Assembly (NCBI GenBank): GCA_026874595.1
Contig: CM049319.1
Coordinates: forward strand, 18,021,101 to 18,085,100
DNA length: 64,000 nucleotides
Direction of reading: 5' to 3'
Source of the DNA: Sipunculus nudus
Taxonomy: Eukaryota; Annelida; Sipuncula; Golfingiida; Sipunculidae
Below, piece by piece: positions 25,201 to 31,620 of the stretch. Under the pieces are notes generated by a model. The model was not told the DNA's origin. It did no database searches and saw nothing but the letters and a program-made list of their open reading frames with translations. Numbering within the stretch: the first letter of the stretch is position 1; the number at the start of each line of letters is the position of its first letter. Both the position numbers and the translations under genes were made by a program.

Positions 25201-28200
25201 CTGCCTCAAGTGATGAAACCCTGGCAGAGAACTTCGTTCATTTCTTCCACATTAAAGTACAAAGGATTAGGCATGAAATAGATGCCATGAAGCCCACTAC
25301 TTCAGCTCTTCACTCATCGCCAACCACATCACCCCCCAAGCTTGGTAACTTCCAGCTGCTGACGACTGATGACATCTCGGTGGTGATCAACAAGTGTCTT
25401 AATAAGTCATGTTCTCTAGACAAAATGCCTACCTCTTATCTCAAGAATGTGGAAGTGCTTAATACTCTTGCTCCTGTGTTCACATCACTTGTTAACATGT
25501 CATTCACCTCAGGTGTATTCCCCACTTAGCTGAAACGTGCTCAGGTGGCTCCTCTCCTGAAGAAACCAGGGCTAGATGTGTCCAGTTTAAGCAACTATTG
25601 CCCAGTGTCCAACCTTCCGTTTCTCAGCAAAGTTATGGAGAAAGTTGTTGCCAAGCAACTTAACACTCACCTTATGAGGAACGGCCTCCATGACCCCATG
25701 CAGTCTGCCTACAAGTTGGGTTTCAGCACTGAAACTGCTCTCCTTCGCATCAAGGCAGACATGGAGGAAGTGCTGGATGATGGTGATGGTGTGTTCTTTG
25801 TTCTCCTGGACTTCAGTGTGGCATTTGACACCGTTAACCATGCCATCCTCTTGGAAAGACTTCAAGATGAGGTGGGGCTCCGGGACACAGCACTCCAGTG
25901 GATGAGATCCTATATGTCTGATAGTACTCAAGCTGTGCACATCAACAACCACAAGTCTGCAGAAGTTACCCTTACTACTGGAGTGCCTCAGGGGTCTGTC
26001 TTGAGGCCCCTTCTTTTCCTCATCTACATTCTCCCTCTCCAGAGAGTTATCGAGCAGCATCTTGTCAAACACCATGGTTTCACTGATGATGGCCAGCTCT
26101 ACAACAGCTTTACTCTCCATGACATGGTGACCCGTAGCCATCAGGTGCAGGAGATGGAGCAGTGCATGGCAGATGTTTGACACTGGATGATGGCTAACAA
26201 GCTGAAACTGAATGACTCCAAGATGGAAGTAATCATCATCACCAGTAAACACTCTGCACAGCATGTGATTAACATCACCTTAAAGATTGGGGAGGCTACC
26301 ATTACACCAAAGCCAGTGGCTAAGAACCTTGGTGCTTATATTGATGGTCATCTGAAAATGGAGTACCAAGTCTAGCATGTCCTACCACCTTAGGCGCATT
26401 GCCAAAGTCAAAGTTCATCTTTCGCAAGAAGCTTGTGTCAAGGCCATAAATTCCACTGTTCTATCTCGTCTGGACCACCATAATGGCCTCCTCCTTGGAG
26501 AATCAGTGCCTACTTTGCATATATTGCAGGTAGCCCAGAACAGTGCAGCAAGGCTTTTAAAAGAAACAACACCTAGAGAGCACATAACACCAGTGCTCAA
26601 ACAACTGCACTGGCTAACTGTAAAGCAGAGAATTGTATTCAAGGTGTTCACTATCATTCAAAAGACTCTCCATTCTGCCACAGTGCCTGAGTACATGAAA
26701 GCGCTCTGTATTCCCCTCGCAGACCTCTTCGTTCTTTATCTGATCACTGGAGACTAAAAGTGTCAGGCCACTCCAACCAGTATGGTGAAAGGTCACTAAG
26801 GACATTAGGGGCTAAACTGTGGAATGAGTTGCCATCAGATATAAGGGAACCAATCTCACCTGTCACATTTAGAAAGCATCTTAAGACTGTGTTATTTATA
26901 AAAGGATATGGTGCTGCCTAGACTGTGATGTAACTCTGGTGGATATTGATACAGTGTCTCCTAACAGTGCAATAATTGTTATTTCAGTTCGATCCCGGTA
27001 TTGTAGAGACTCATAATTAAATTATCTTGTTTATATTTTCTTTAAATGTGTGTATAACTTTTTTAAATCCAACTTCAGTAATAATTGTTTTTTTTATGTT
27101 TTATAACTTATTGTATTTTATTACTGTCAAGCGCATAGAAACTATGTAATAATGTGCATCTAAGTGAATAAAATAATAATAAGTTAAAATATCAGAATTC
27201 TACATTGCAATAATTCTATATCCAGAGTGTAGCTCATATTGGGTCATATTATGCATACACATATATTTTATTATTTTTAAATCACAAATGTTTAAACTGA
27301 ATTTTAAAGAAAATAATGCCACAACATGGCATCTTCAAGATTATTCCTTGAATCACAATTAAAAAGTTTTGTACATTGGAGTTTTCAGTACATGCTTAAT
27401 TTTATTCACCTAAATAAAAGATCTGGTAAATCTGATAAAATAAAAACATCTTTTCAAATAAAGTATATACACTGTTAGTTGAATGAGGGACAAACAATAT
27501 CATTATGCTAATTGCTATCTCAGCTATAATTTATTATTGAGATTAACAGTCAATTTTACACCTGGTGAAGTTTTTACTCTTCTGAAGTAAAGAATTACTT
27601 ATCTGATGAACATCCACACTTTCATAGCAATACACCCGGCCACCTTGTAGACACAAATAAATGTGCAGTTTAATCATTGTAACCCTGGTGGTACAATCCA
27701 AAATCTAAAATGTAGCATAGCCTAGAATAAGAATGATTCAAATACAGAAAATAATAACATTTATCTTGTTAATGCACCAGCTGGGGGGGGGGGATGCAGG
27801 GCAGAGGGGAAGCCTGCTAGTAGTGGTCAAGCTGAACCAAGGCTAGCTGCCTGGAAAGGGTTACATAACAGAAGTGGGGGCTGTACTACTAGGTAGGCTT
27901 GATGTAAACAACACTTCACATGGTGTATTAAAACTTGAATAAAAGCATCTCTTTTCAATAAATTCCTTTGAAATTTCAGATTTTAAAAGATTAAATCCTT
28001 ATGTATATATGCTGTGAAAATTAAATCAACAGTGCTTAAAGGGGAAAAAATGTGCCGTAGCCAAAGTCGGACAAAATTTAAGGTACTGATTTTTCATTTA
28101 TGCTAATTACTTAAAAAAGTTGCAAAATTCAGATCTAATTTTGGGTAAACAATTGAATCTTGATTTAATAAAGTTATATCCCTGAAAAAAAATTCCAGCT

Positions 28201-30336
28201 TCAGCAATTCTCATGTTAAGTGAGTAAATATATTTCCTAATTTTTAAAAACTTGCACTATATTTGGGCTCATAACTTCAAAACAATACTCAATACTGACC
28301 TAATTTTTGGTATGTTTACAGAAAATGTATTGAAGAATAAGAATACTAAATGTGATCAAAAACAGATCAGTGGTTTTGATATTAGGCAGGGTTGGAGTGT
28401 AACAATGGCTTTTTTATGGAAAACAGAGGTTTTTCCTTATTATTTCGAAGGAAGGAAGTCCTAGTGACCCAATTTTCTGTAAGGTAGGAGATATTGGGGA
28501 CATCAAACTGTATGTAAAATTTTGGATTCATAGGTCCAATGGTTTCAAAACTTGCCCTGTTAACGGACAGACAGCCAGACGGCCGGACGGATGATGGACA
28601 AAGGACCACGACTATAGCTCAGATGACTTATAGTCAGCTGAGCTTATTATGTTCAAATATAATGTAGAACAGAACAAATCTAATGTGAAATAATATCTAT
28701 ATCTTTAAAAGACTGTAACATAGAACAGAAAAGGTCAAACAAAAATATGTCAATATCTGTAAAAGACTGTAATATAAAATAGTACAAGTTTAACATAAAA
28801 CTATATCTATATCTGTAAAAGACTAATGTAGAACAGAACAAGCCTAACTGGTAATTAAAGCCATTGATGAAAAGGCTGAGTGTTCACCCTGTCTTTTTCC
28901 CACAAAATATCTCAAACAGTTCTCCATGGATTTCAAAGAAAAGGTGGAGGTATATGCTCTCTGAGTGCTTTCTATTTTACTGATGCATGCACTAACTCCT
29001 TCCTACAATTAAAATATGGGTAGTTGACAAGCAACTACATGTATCCGCCAAAATCAGAGTAGGACGTGTGAAGTGAGGCAAGGATTGAGTGGCAAGGAGA
29101 AATTGAGTGAGATGTGTTACATATTAGCATGGATGTCTGCCATGTAAACATGATTGTAGGTGGCGCCACCTGTTACTTGAAAGAGAAACTATCCAAGATA
29201 ATACACATACTAAATTTCAGGTGAATTAGTCAAACCACTGCAGAGATATGAGTGATTTTAACCCAAGGCAGACAAACAGATGGATGCTGTGCAAAAATAG
29301 TTGCAGGTGATTCCACCAGTTTCTTGTATGATAAGGAGCTATGGGAGTTCTAAACACATGCAAAATTACAATAAGATACATCAAACCAGCCCGGAATATT
29401 AGCATGGATGTCTGAAGCATAACTTGAATGTAGATGGCACTACCTGTCATAAAATCAAGAAAACTATCCAGGATGTATAATAAGCATACCAAATTTTAGG
29501 TGAATTAGTCAAACCACTGCAGAGAAACGATTTTAACCCAAGGCAGATGAACAGATAGATACTGCGCAAAAAACAGTTGCAGGTGGCGCCACCAGTTGAC
29601 TGTATGATATAAAGCTACCCAAAGGCTACACTGGTGCAAAATTTCAGCCTGATCAGTCAAACAAGTCCGAAGATGTGTGGTTTAATGTATAAAGACAGAT
29701 GCACAGATTGACACACTGCATAGAGGAAAGGTCAGAGGTCAATGCCAAATTGTAAGGCACCAGTTCACGTGACCCAATAACTGGGTTAAGTTTAGAAAAA
29801 AATCAGTCCTGTAGTCCATCAAAAGATTTAAAAGATGCTAAACAAAAAAAACGGATAAACAATAACACAAAAGAGAGTGCAGAACAAAAATTTTACTCAA
29901 TGGACAGCCACAAACAGAAAAGAAATTGCTGGTTTGAGAAGAGGTGAGTGTATCATTCTCATACTATTACTTGGGCCAGATGCTGAGACAAGATGTAACT
30001 AAATTTATCCTGCAGTGTTAAATTATTTGTTTCCTTCTCTTAGATAATTACATCACCACAAGCAGCATTCAACACAACTCTGTGATCACCTGCTGGCTTT
30101 TCTGGTGTATTGGTTGAATAATGCAGCCTTCCACTTGACTGTACACAGACTGGCAGCAAACTCCCTGAGAGACAGTCGCTGCTAGATGACATCACTGTGG
30201 CTGGCAGGATTGATCTGCTGCTGGTTTTACTGGACTGGTTCCTTCTGTGCTGGCTGACCCTGCACCATGTTGAAAGGGAAGTCACATGCTTGCTGTTGCA
30301 GTAACTGGCGATCCCTGCAGCAGCCCTCCTCAGCAT
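4134..30336 (-). CDS. GTPBP6: GTPBP6, mitochondrial HflX-family GTPase (11 exons)
   Basis: Joined exons 30336-30057, 22706-22605, 21698-21592, 20286-20105, 18620-18531, 18056-17945, 9460-9340, 7145-6937, 6172-6032, 5386-5256 and 4266-4134 total 1608 nt: 535 residues plus TGA, close to the length of vertebrate GTPBP6. HflX-type GTPases act on ribosomes; in vertebrates GTPBP6 works in mitochondrial ribosome recycling and assembly (established knowledge). Seen here: a basic N terminus with no acidic residue before about position 54 (presequence); the HflX N-terminal domain with IKWGPRKPQLTNAELQL; the GSGES linker; a lysine-rich helix; Walker A GYTNAGKTS (327-335); the switch segment FATLDVTTHAG; G3 DTVGF (375-379); G4 NKVD (444-447); C-terminal WLYKEAD. 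An in-frame TGA two codons before the ATG fixes the start. Phases match at every junction; only the exon 9-10 join is uncertain. Confidence 0.93.
4267..5255 (-). other. GTPBP6 intron 10 with long pyrimidine tract
   Basis: The intron runs GTAAG (donor at 5255) to CCAG (4267). From about 4765 to 5230 it is a CT-rich imperfect microsatellite on the plus strand (CTCTCTCC, CTGCTC and CTGT subrepeats), hence a GA-rich tract in the transcript. The remainder holds nothing I recognise. Confidence 0.8.
5256..5386 (-). CDS. GTPBP6: GTPBP6 exon 10
   Basis: It encodes GHLVSVHKLQGMGDLLEAVQ...ATGRIKK...IPLGGPHLQ, matching the G5/C-terminal segment of GTPBP6. The donor CTACA|GTAAGA is good. The acceptor is ambiguous: AAGAG|GGT (5386) keeps the frame with exon 9, whereas the stronger-looking AATCAG|AAG (5391) does not join exon 9 in frame. 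Confidence 0.82.
5387..6031 (-). other. GTPBP6 intron 9
   Basis: AT-rich intron with no repeat or gene recognised. If a micro-exon exists between exons 9 and 10 it would lie here; I saw no convincing one. Confidence 0.6.
6032..6172 (-). CDS. GTPBP6: GTPBP6 exon 9 (G4 motif)
   Basis: Acceptor TTTCAG at 6173 is followed by DVIIHVRDISHPDAEAQKAH..., a hallmark block of HflX GTPases, and by the guanine-specificity motif NKVD. Two donors are possible: CAAG|GTCAAA (exon end 6032, phase 0) and AAAG|GTCAGA (exon end 6018). Only the former joins exon 10 in frame. Confidence 0.85.
6173..6936 (-). other. GTPBP6 intron 8
   Basis: Standard donor GTAAGT at 6936 and acceptor at 6173. A short (ATAAT)n-like run lies at 6828-6860; otherwise plain AT-rich sequence. 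Confidence 0.7.
6937..7145 (-). CDS. GTPBP6: GTPBP6 exon 8 (GTPase core)
   Basis: After TTTACAG the exon completes the split glycine of Walker A and continues KTSLIKALTHSD, then RDQLFATLDVTTHAG (switch I / G2), LLYVDTVGFISD (G3) and DLIESFASTLEDATAA. The donor is GCT|GTAAGT. All GTPase motifs are intact and none of the key residues is changed. Confidence 0.95.
7473..7857 (-). repeat. Old, diverged copies of the exon 7 edge minisatellite
   Basis: About seven units of 55-60 bp. On the minus strand several still read like the exon: near 7593-7625 GGATACACAAATACAG followed by GTCAGTAA, and near 7710-7740 GTGGGATACAAAAATACAG followed by GTCAGTAA. Alternate units share a TTGTCTTTTTAATTACTTA block, so a dimeric higher-order period (about 115 bp) exists. 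Confidence 0.8.
7858..8518. mobile_element. Non-autonomous hAT-type MITE inside the minisatellite
   Basis: The 661-bp insert has ends TAGTGGTGGG (7858) and CCCACCAATA (8518), imperfect inverted repeats, and further inverted CCGATCATCGG / CCGATGATCG blocks just inside. It is flanked on both sides by ACTGCCAC (7850-7857 and 8519-8526), an 8-bp duplication as in hAT elements. ACTGCCAC also occurs in the host repeat units, so the duplication is weaker evidence than usual. No transposase is encoded. Confidence 0.75.
8519..9339 (-). repeat. 56-bp minisatellite derived from exon 7 edge
   Basis: Units start at 8531 and every 56 bp up to 9315 with no indel, about 14 nearly identical copies. Read on the minus strand, each unit aligns to the last ~35 bases of exon 7 plus its donor and the first intron bases; for example GGATTACACAAAAACAATC corresponds to exon GGATACACAAATGCAGGTC. 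In the young units the donor GT is changed (CAGGTCAGT to CAATCAGA). The array abuts the real exon end at 9340. Confidence 0.92.
9340..9460 (-). CDS. GTPBP6: GTPBP6 exon 7 (Walker A)
   Basis: Acceptor TTATCAG precedes EKEMKIKEALADLKSQREIL, a charged helix linking the HflX domain to the GTPase domain, then VVAVVGYTNAG, the P-loop. The exon ends one base into the P-loop glycine codon at GCAG|GTCAGT. Its 3' edge is the source sequence of the adjacent minisatellite. Confidence 0.95.
9461..10728 (-). other. GTPBP6 intron 6, part without elements
   Basis: AT-rich sequence with a short GACA run (10410-10430) and a (TA)n run (10455-10477). From 10550 to 10620 the phrase GGGTAACCCATTTT is repeated in diverged form. 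No coding potential. Confidence 0.6.
11110..11790 (+). repeat. Family A-like dispersed repeat with GACAGACGGACGGACAGAC tail
   Basis: It contains GCAGGTGGCGCCACC (11414-11428), two similar 'TTTGTGAAAATCCAC...' / 'CTGAGAAATAAGCTCCTAAG' units 300 bp apart, and a GACAGACGG-rich tail at 11690-11750 followed by CCTATGAGCTGAGGGC. It interrupts the 180-bp unit array. Confidence 0.6.
12637..15109 (-). pseudogene. hAT-like transposase, two frames joined by one frameshift
   Basis: ATG at 15109; 412 codons to a stop at 13871, then the reading continues in another frame to 12637. The break coincides with a run of six C on the transcribed strand (six G at 13879-13884); a one-base indel there would restore one frame of about 820 codons. 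Seen: an N-terminal BED/U1-like zinc finger (C32-x2-C35-x16-H52-x5-H58), a Ser/Thr-rich linker, a LLFDEALNK segment and SMDGPNVNWKFYE (likely catalytic Asp region), CGLHIVHGSF, and the hAT-type C-terminal block SHGQATVERGFSVN, then a lysine-rich coiled tail. DDE function is inferred from family resemblance. The element could be recently active; the frameshift may also be a sequencing error in a homopolymer. Confidence 0.85.
15110..16588. other. Non-coding 5' part of the hAT-like transposon
   Basis: Sequence between the transposase start and the right inverted end; it should contain the transposase promoter. No open frame is convincing. The last 100 bp carries the CAAGCACTTTTCAAGG subterminal repeats. 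Confidence 0.6.
16816..17239 (-). other. GTPBP6 intron 6, unannotated part
   Basis: AT-rich, no repeat ends or coding potential recognised. Confidence 0.5.
17240..17900 (-). pseudogene. Pogo/jerky-type DDE transposase relic
   Basis: On the minus strand, broken frames carry family signatures in order: a 'VKFHKFFNVIDKK' helical stretch near 17730; SMDEAPLSFDML near 17655 (cf. the NMDETPLTFDMP motif of pogo/jerky transposases, first Asp of the triad); CGFTAVVTLTADGSK near 17560; and near 17250-17310 VPVIPSGLNVSVNKPVTDN. Stops and missing segments mean it cannot be translated. It lies 45 bp downstream of exon 6 in gene orientation. Confidence 0.75.
17945..18056 (-). CDS. GTPBP6: GTPBP6 exon 6 (HflX linker, GSGE)
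   Basis: Acceptor GCTGATAG completes an Arg codon; then SRLQGMHDGTLDQQRGGMSH and IGGSGESFLEIRKRLLQ. The GSGE(S) motif with the following helix is diagnostic of the HflX family. Donor CTGCAG|GTAGGG, phase 0. Confidence 0.94.
18057..18530 (-). other. GTPBP6 intron 5
   Basis: Donor GTAGAT at 18530. AT-rich; nothing else recognised. Confidence 0.6.
18531..18620 (-). CDS. GTPBP6: GTPBP6 exon 5
   Basis: Too short for a simple ORF scan. After TTTTTCAG it completes an Arg codon and reads YTIVLQIFKIHARTREAKLQ then VALAELPYF, the conserved helix of the HflX N-terminal domain (cf. the ARTKEAKLQV-type block). Donor TTTTAG|GTAGAT leaves two bases for the next codon. Confidence 0.92.
   Translation of the reverse strand, partial: VHHSSANFQNTCQNQGGQITSGASRAPIF
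18621..20104 (-). other. GTPBP6 intron 4
   Basis: Donor CAG|GTAAGG at 20104. It contains a solitary transposon end at 19170-19214 (see that entry) and, near 19880-19960, a fragment with AACAGACAGAACGACAGGCAG. Otherwise nothing recognised. Confidence 0.65.
19170..19214 (+). repeat. Solo terminal repeat of the 55520-56748 element family
   Basis: About 45 bp around AATATTGAGTCTGATTAAAT is nearly identical to the right end of the inverted-repeat element at 56703-56748, and to the complement of its left end. No second end is visible within the intron. Confidence 0.65.
20105..20286 (-). CDS. GTPBP6: GTPBP6 exon 4
   Basis: After ATTACAG it reads MIRSLKQPNKKFIYGSGSFQ, then EITQIIRGTPGITAVFFNVS and MLTATQLGAMQRAWKLPVYD. 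It corresponds to the FGTGHFEALTQ...VFLNV block of vertebrate GTPBP6. Donor GACAG|GTAAGG. Confidence 0.95.
20640..21591 (-). repeat. Minisatellite derived from exon 3 edge
   Basis: Degenerate 55-70-bp units repeat 'TACTTGTGTA.AT.CTGTGTTGACCA.TGTCCATTAA' from about 20660 up to the exon 3 end. The real exon edge on the plus strand reads TACGCACAGTGTTGACCACTCTCCATTC (split here: ...CAGTGTTGACCAC, then TCTCCATTC), so each unit is a diverged copy of exon end plus donor. A 235-bp unrelated insert with GACAGACAGAGGGACAG interrupts it at about 20816-21050. Confidence 0.82.
21592..21698 (-). CDS. GTPBP6: GTPBP6 exon 3
   Basis: Acceptor GTTGCAG, then completes Asp and reads IKWGPRKPQLTNAELQLEEA, CALIETLPEWRVVNT. 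Matches the VKWGPKKSKLTTAELQL-type block at the start of the HflX domain. Donor ACT|GTGCGT is a weaker GT site than those of the other exons. Confidence 0.94.
21699..22604 (-). other. GTPBP6 intron 2
   Basis: Donor CCCG|GTTAGT at 22604, a non-consensus G before GT. AT-rich; no repeat or gene recognised. Confidence 0.6.
22605..22706 (-). CDS. GTPBP6: GTPBP6 exon 2
   Basis: Acceptor TTCATTACAG completes Asp; then EDIPIWTEQDYQRIGEDKYI and LPQGGQQVLILQP. It links the presequence exon to the HflX domain. Sequence conservation is lower here than in later exons, but the phase fits both neighbours. Confidence 0.88.
22707..22935 (-). repeat. Tandem array derived from exon 2 acceptor edge, part 1
   Basis: Four units of roughly 45-70 bp repeat 'AATATCT..ATCTGTAATG.AGAACAGAACAAGTCTAACATAAA' in diverged form. 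The first unit is the real exon start plus acceptor region (AATATCTTCATCTGTAATG, then AAGAAGGGAACAAGTC). Continues after an insertion at 28655-28850. Confidence 0.8.
24170..25153 (+). pseudogene. LINE AP-endonuclease domain
   Basis: The start is degraded (ALTETWLKS motif near 24165-24190, then a frameshift near 24265). The open part reads GIGFVLKSHMDVV, VVYCPSPSSKNGF, CVIWDFNVHW (family GDFN motif, here WDFN), THRAGHTLDLVITRN and SLSDHYTVQCQL, the characteristic APE motifs. The frame ends in TAA at 25151-25153 before the RT domain. Confidence 0.85.
25155..26757 (+). pseudogene. LINE reverse transcriptase domain, broken
   Basis: Segments in three frames: a connector (25155-25529, TAG), the RT palm (25545-26180: NYCPVSNLPFLSKVMEKVVA, FVLLDFSVAFDTVNHAILLE, GVPQGSVLRPLLFLIY, then FTDDGQLY in place of the usual (F/Y)ADD), and a distal part (26187-26757) with SKMEVIIITSK and HLRRIAKVKVHLS. 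The altered catalytic motif and three in-frame stops show it is dead. Confidence 0.88.
27935..28650 (+). repeat. Dispersed repeat family B, copy 1
   Basis: The block from GTGAAAATTAAATCAACAGT through '...TTCAGCAATTCTCATGTTAAG' to the GACAGACAGCCAGACGG tail is closely similar, in the same orientation, to 63130-63720 and to the fragments at 62200-62330 and 63775-64000. It ends with GCTCAGATGACTTATAGTC. Non-coding. Confidence 0.75.
28655..28850 (-). repeat. Exon 2 acceptor-edge array, part 2 (displaced)
   Basis: Four further units of the pattern 'AATATCTATATCTGTAAAAG' + 'ACTGTAATGTAGAACAGAAC'. They match 22707-22935 in unit sequence and orientation, so the 5.7-kb block between them was inserted after the array had formed. 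Confidence 0.78.
29000..29720 (+). repeat. Dispersed repeat family A, copy
   Basis: Starts with GTAGTTGACAAGCAACTACA (cf. 2796-2812), then about four 150-bp units with AGGTGGCGCCACC (29158-29170, 29581-29593), ATTAGTCAAACCACTGCAGA and GGCAGA.GAACAGAT blocks. Same orientation as 2590-3470. Confidence 0.7.
29721..30056 (-). other. GTPBP6 intron 1, proximal part
   Basis: Intron sequence right after exon 1; donor GTGATG at 30056. Nothing else recognised. Confidence 0.6.
30057..30336 (-). CDS. GTPBP6: GTPBP6 exon 1 (mitochondrial presequence)
   Basis: MLRRAAAGIASYCNSKHVTS and about 30 further residues contain many R/K/S/T and no D/E, the composition of a mitochondrial targeting peptide. An in-frame TGA lies just before AGG ATG, so this is the first possible start in the frame. 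The donor G|GTGATG at 30056 gives the phase needed for exon 2; no similarity to other GTPBP6 N termini is expected because this part is poorly conserved. Confidence 0.8.
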
Positions 30337-30411
30337 CCTTCAGCATACAATCAGAAATAAACAGCCACATGTATGCAGCTGATATAATGCTTTCTCATTA
30401 GGAAATACCAT

Positions 30412-30677
30412 TCAGCGCTTGACATTAATTTTTGAAAGTACTTGCCCAACATATAGCTTTTACTTGCCCTTCATGAAATTTTACTTGCCCTACAAATATT
30501 ATTGACTGTATTCAAGAACACAAAGATCTTTTTCAAGCCTTTTACTTTTGTAAAGGTGTATGTTGGATCCATTTGCCCAGTCAGACAAGTGTGATGAGAC
30601 TTCTAGGTACCCTTCCACTATTTTCTGTAACTTTCACTTGCCCTGTGTAAGCGGTTAACCGTTAATGTCGAGCCCTG
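30412..30677. mobile_element. MITE-like repeat with CAGSGCTYGACATTAA ends
   Basis: Left CAGCGCTTGACATTAA and right TTAATGTCGAGCCCTG are imperfect inverted repeats. Inside, ACTTGCCC recurs (about 30442, 30472, 30492, 30648). It sits 76 bp upstream of the GTPBP6 start codon, so in the promoter or 5' UTR. No target-site duplication was found. Confidence 0.6.
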
Positions 30678-31620
30678 CTGTTACTTGATTTTTCAGCATC
30701 CTGTATTGTAATTTGTATGGCATATATTGTGCAGAGTATTTAGTCCAAGGGCCAGTAGGGTAATAGCTCCCCCACCTATTTTCTAGACCCGAATTTTTTG
30801 CACCTATAGGTCTCTAGTCTGAGAAACTGAATGTTGGCACTTGAGGGAAGTCTGATTTTTCAAGGACTGTGCCAAAGAACCAGATTTGTGGGGTAGGGGA
30901 AATATGGGGGTATGGTCACAAAATCAACTGTAACAAACACCATTTTTCTCCTCTTTTATTGCTCAACAGGATAGATATTACGCTCCAAGGGCAGGGGACA
31001 TCTTACGCTTCTAAAGAAGCAACTGATTTTCTCGCTGCCAGCTTTGACCGTTTATGATATATTTAGACACCAGATGTCCGCAGTTGTCCGCTGAAAAACA
31101 TGTGCGTATGATGTGACAGGCAGCCAACCAGATGCCAATAAACAAACGCTCGACAGGCATCCTGGCTCCTCCCATAGCTGCGCTACAAGCGCTGTTTGAA
31201 GACAGTTAACTGTCGAATTTTAATTGCTCCCTCTGCATTCTCGCATCATTGATGGATTTGATTCTGACAGTATGACTGTGTTAGCGTAGTCATGTATCTG
31301 TTGTCTGCATGCAGAACTGAAACAAACCAGCGAGGTGTGCATGCAGCCTTTGTTGTTACGTTTCGTTTGAATTACAGCTCACCGGCTGGGCATCCTATGT
31401 GCCAAAGGCCCTAAGCAAACCACGTCTGTGGCAATTCTCTCCGAGCCTGTGGCCTGTTCAGAAGGTTACTGGGACGATGAGCTGTCACTCAAAACGAAAT
31501 TAACATGATTGGCTCCCTGTATTCCTCGCTTGGCCATGTCTTCCAGCACAAGGTCTCATCTGATGGGACAAAAATACAGTGCTCCCCTCTGGTGTAGCAA
31601 TTCAGGATACGAGGTCATAA
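30678..31620. other. Non-coding stretch upstream of GTPBP6
   Basis: Somewhat richer in CG dinucleotides than its surroundings between 31060 and 31560. It probably contains upstream control sequence of the minus-strand gene, but I recognise no specific element or exon. Confidence 0.4.

Larger units (their letters stand above)
23640..27180 (+). mobile_element. CR1-like non-LTR retrotransposon (LINE), inactive
   Basis: Plus-strand order: a 'LSTGLYTRIKELGICTRKPT' and 'GTKGFGRSNISVRVTNR' leader (23690-23830), AP-endonuclease domain, reverse transcriptase, C-terminal LWNELPSDIREPISPVTFRK block (26815-26880), 3' UTR and a final AATAAAATAATAATAA tail (27165-27180). This arrangement and the C-terminal block are typical of CR1/L2/Rex-type LINEs. 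Several stops and frameshifts inactivate it. It lies in intron 1 of GTPBP6 in antisense orientation to the gene. Confidence 0.88.
22936..28650. other. 5.7-kb block inserted into the exon 2 edge array
   Basis: Everything between the two halves of the array: a left segment beginning GGGACCCATGGGTTACGGCG, the LINE (23640-27180), plain AT-rich DNA, and a family B repeat ending GACGGCCGGACGGATGATGG ... CAGCTGAGC. It may be more than one nested insertion. 22936-23639 and 27181-27934 contain no gene I can support. Confidence 0.65.

Noticed and set aside
25587-26264. 225-codon minus-strand frame
   Set aside because: Antisense shadow of the LINE reverse transcriptase, which carries the recognisable motifs on the plus strand.
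30412-30677. Target-site duplication for the promoter-proximal MITE-like repeat
   Set aside because: Flanking 8-mers on the two sides do not match, so only the inverted ends are claimed.
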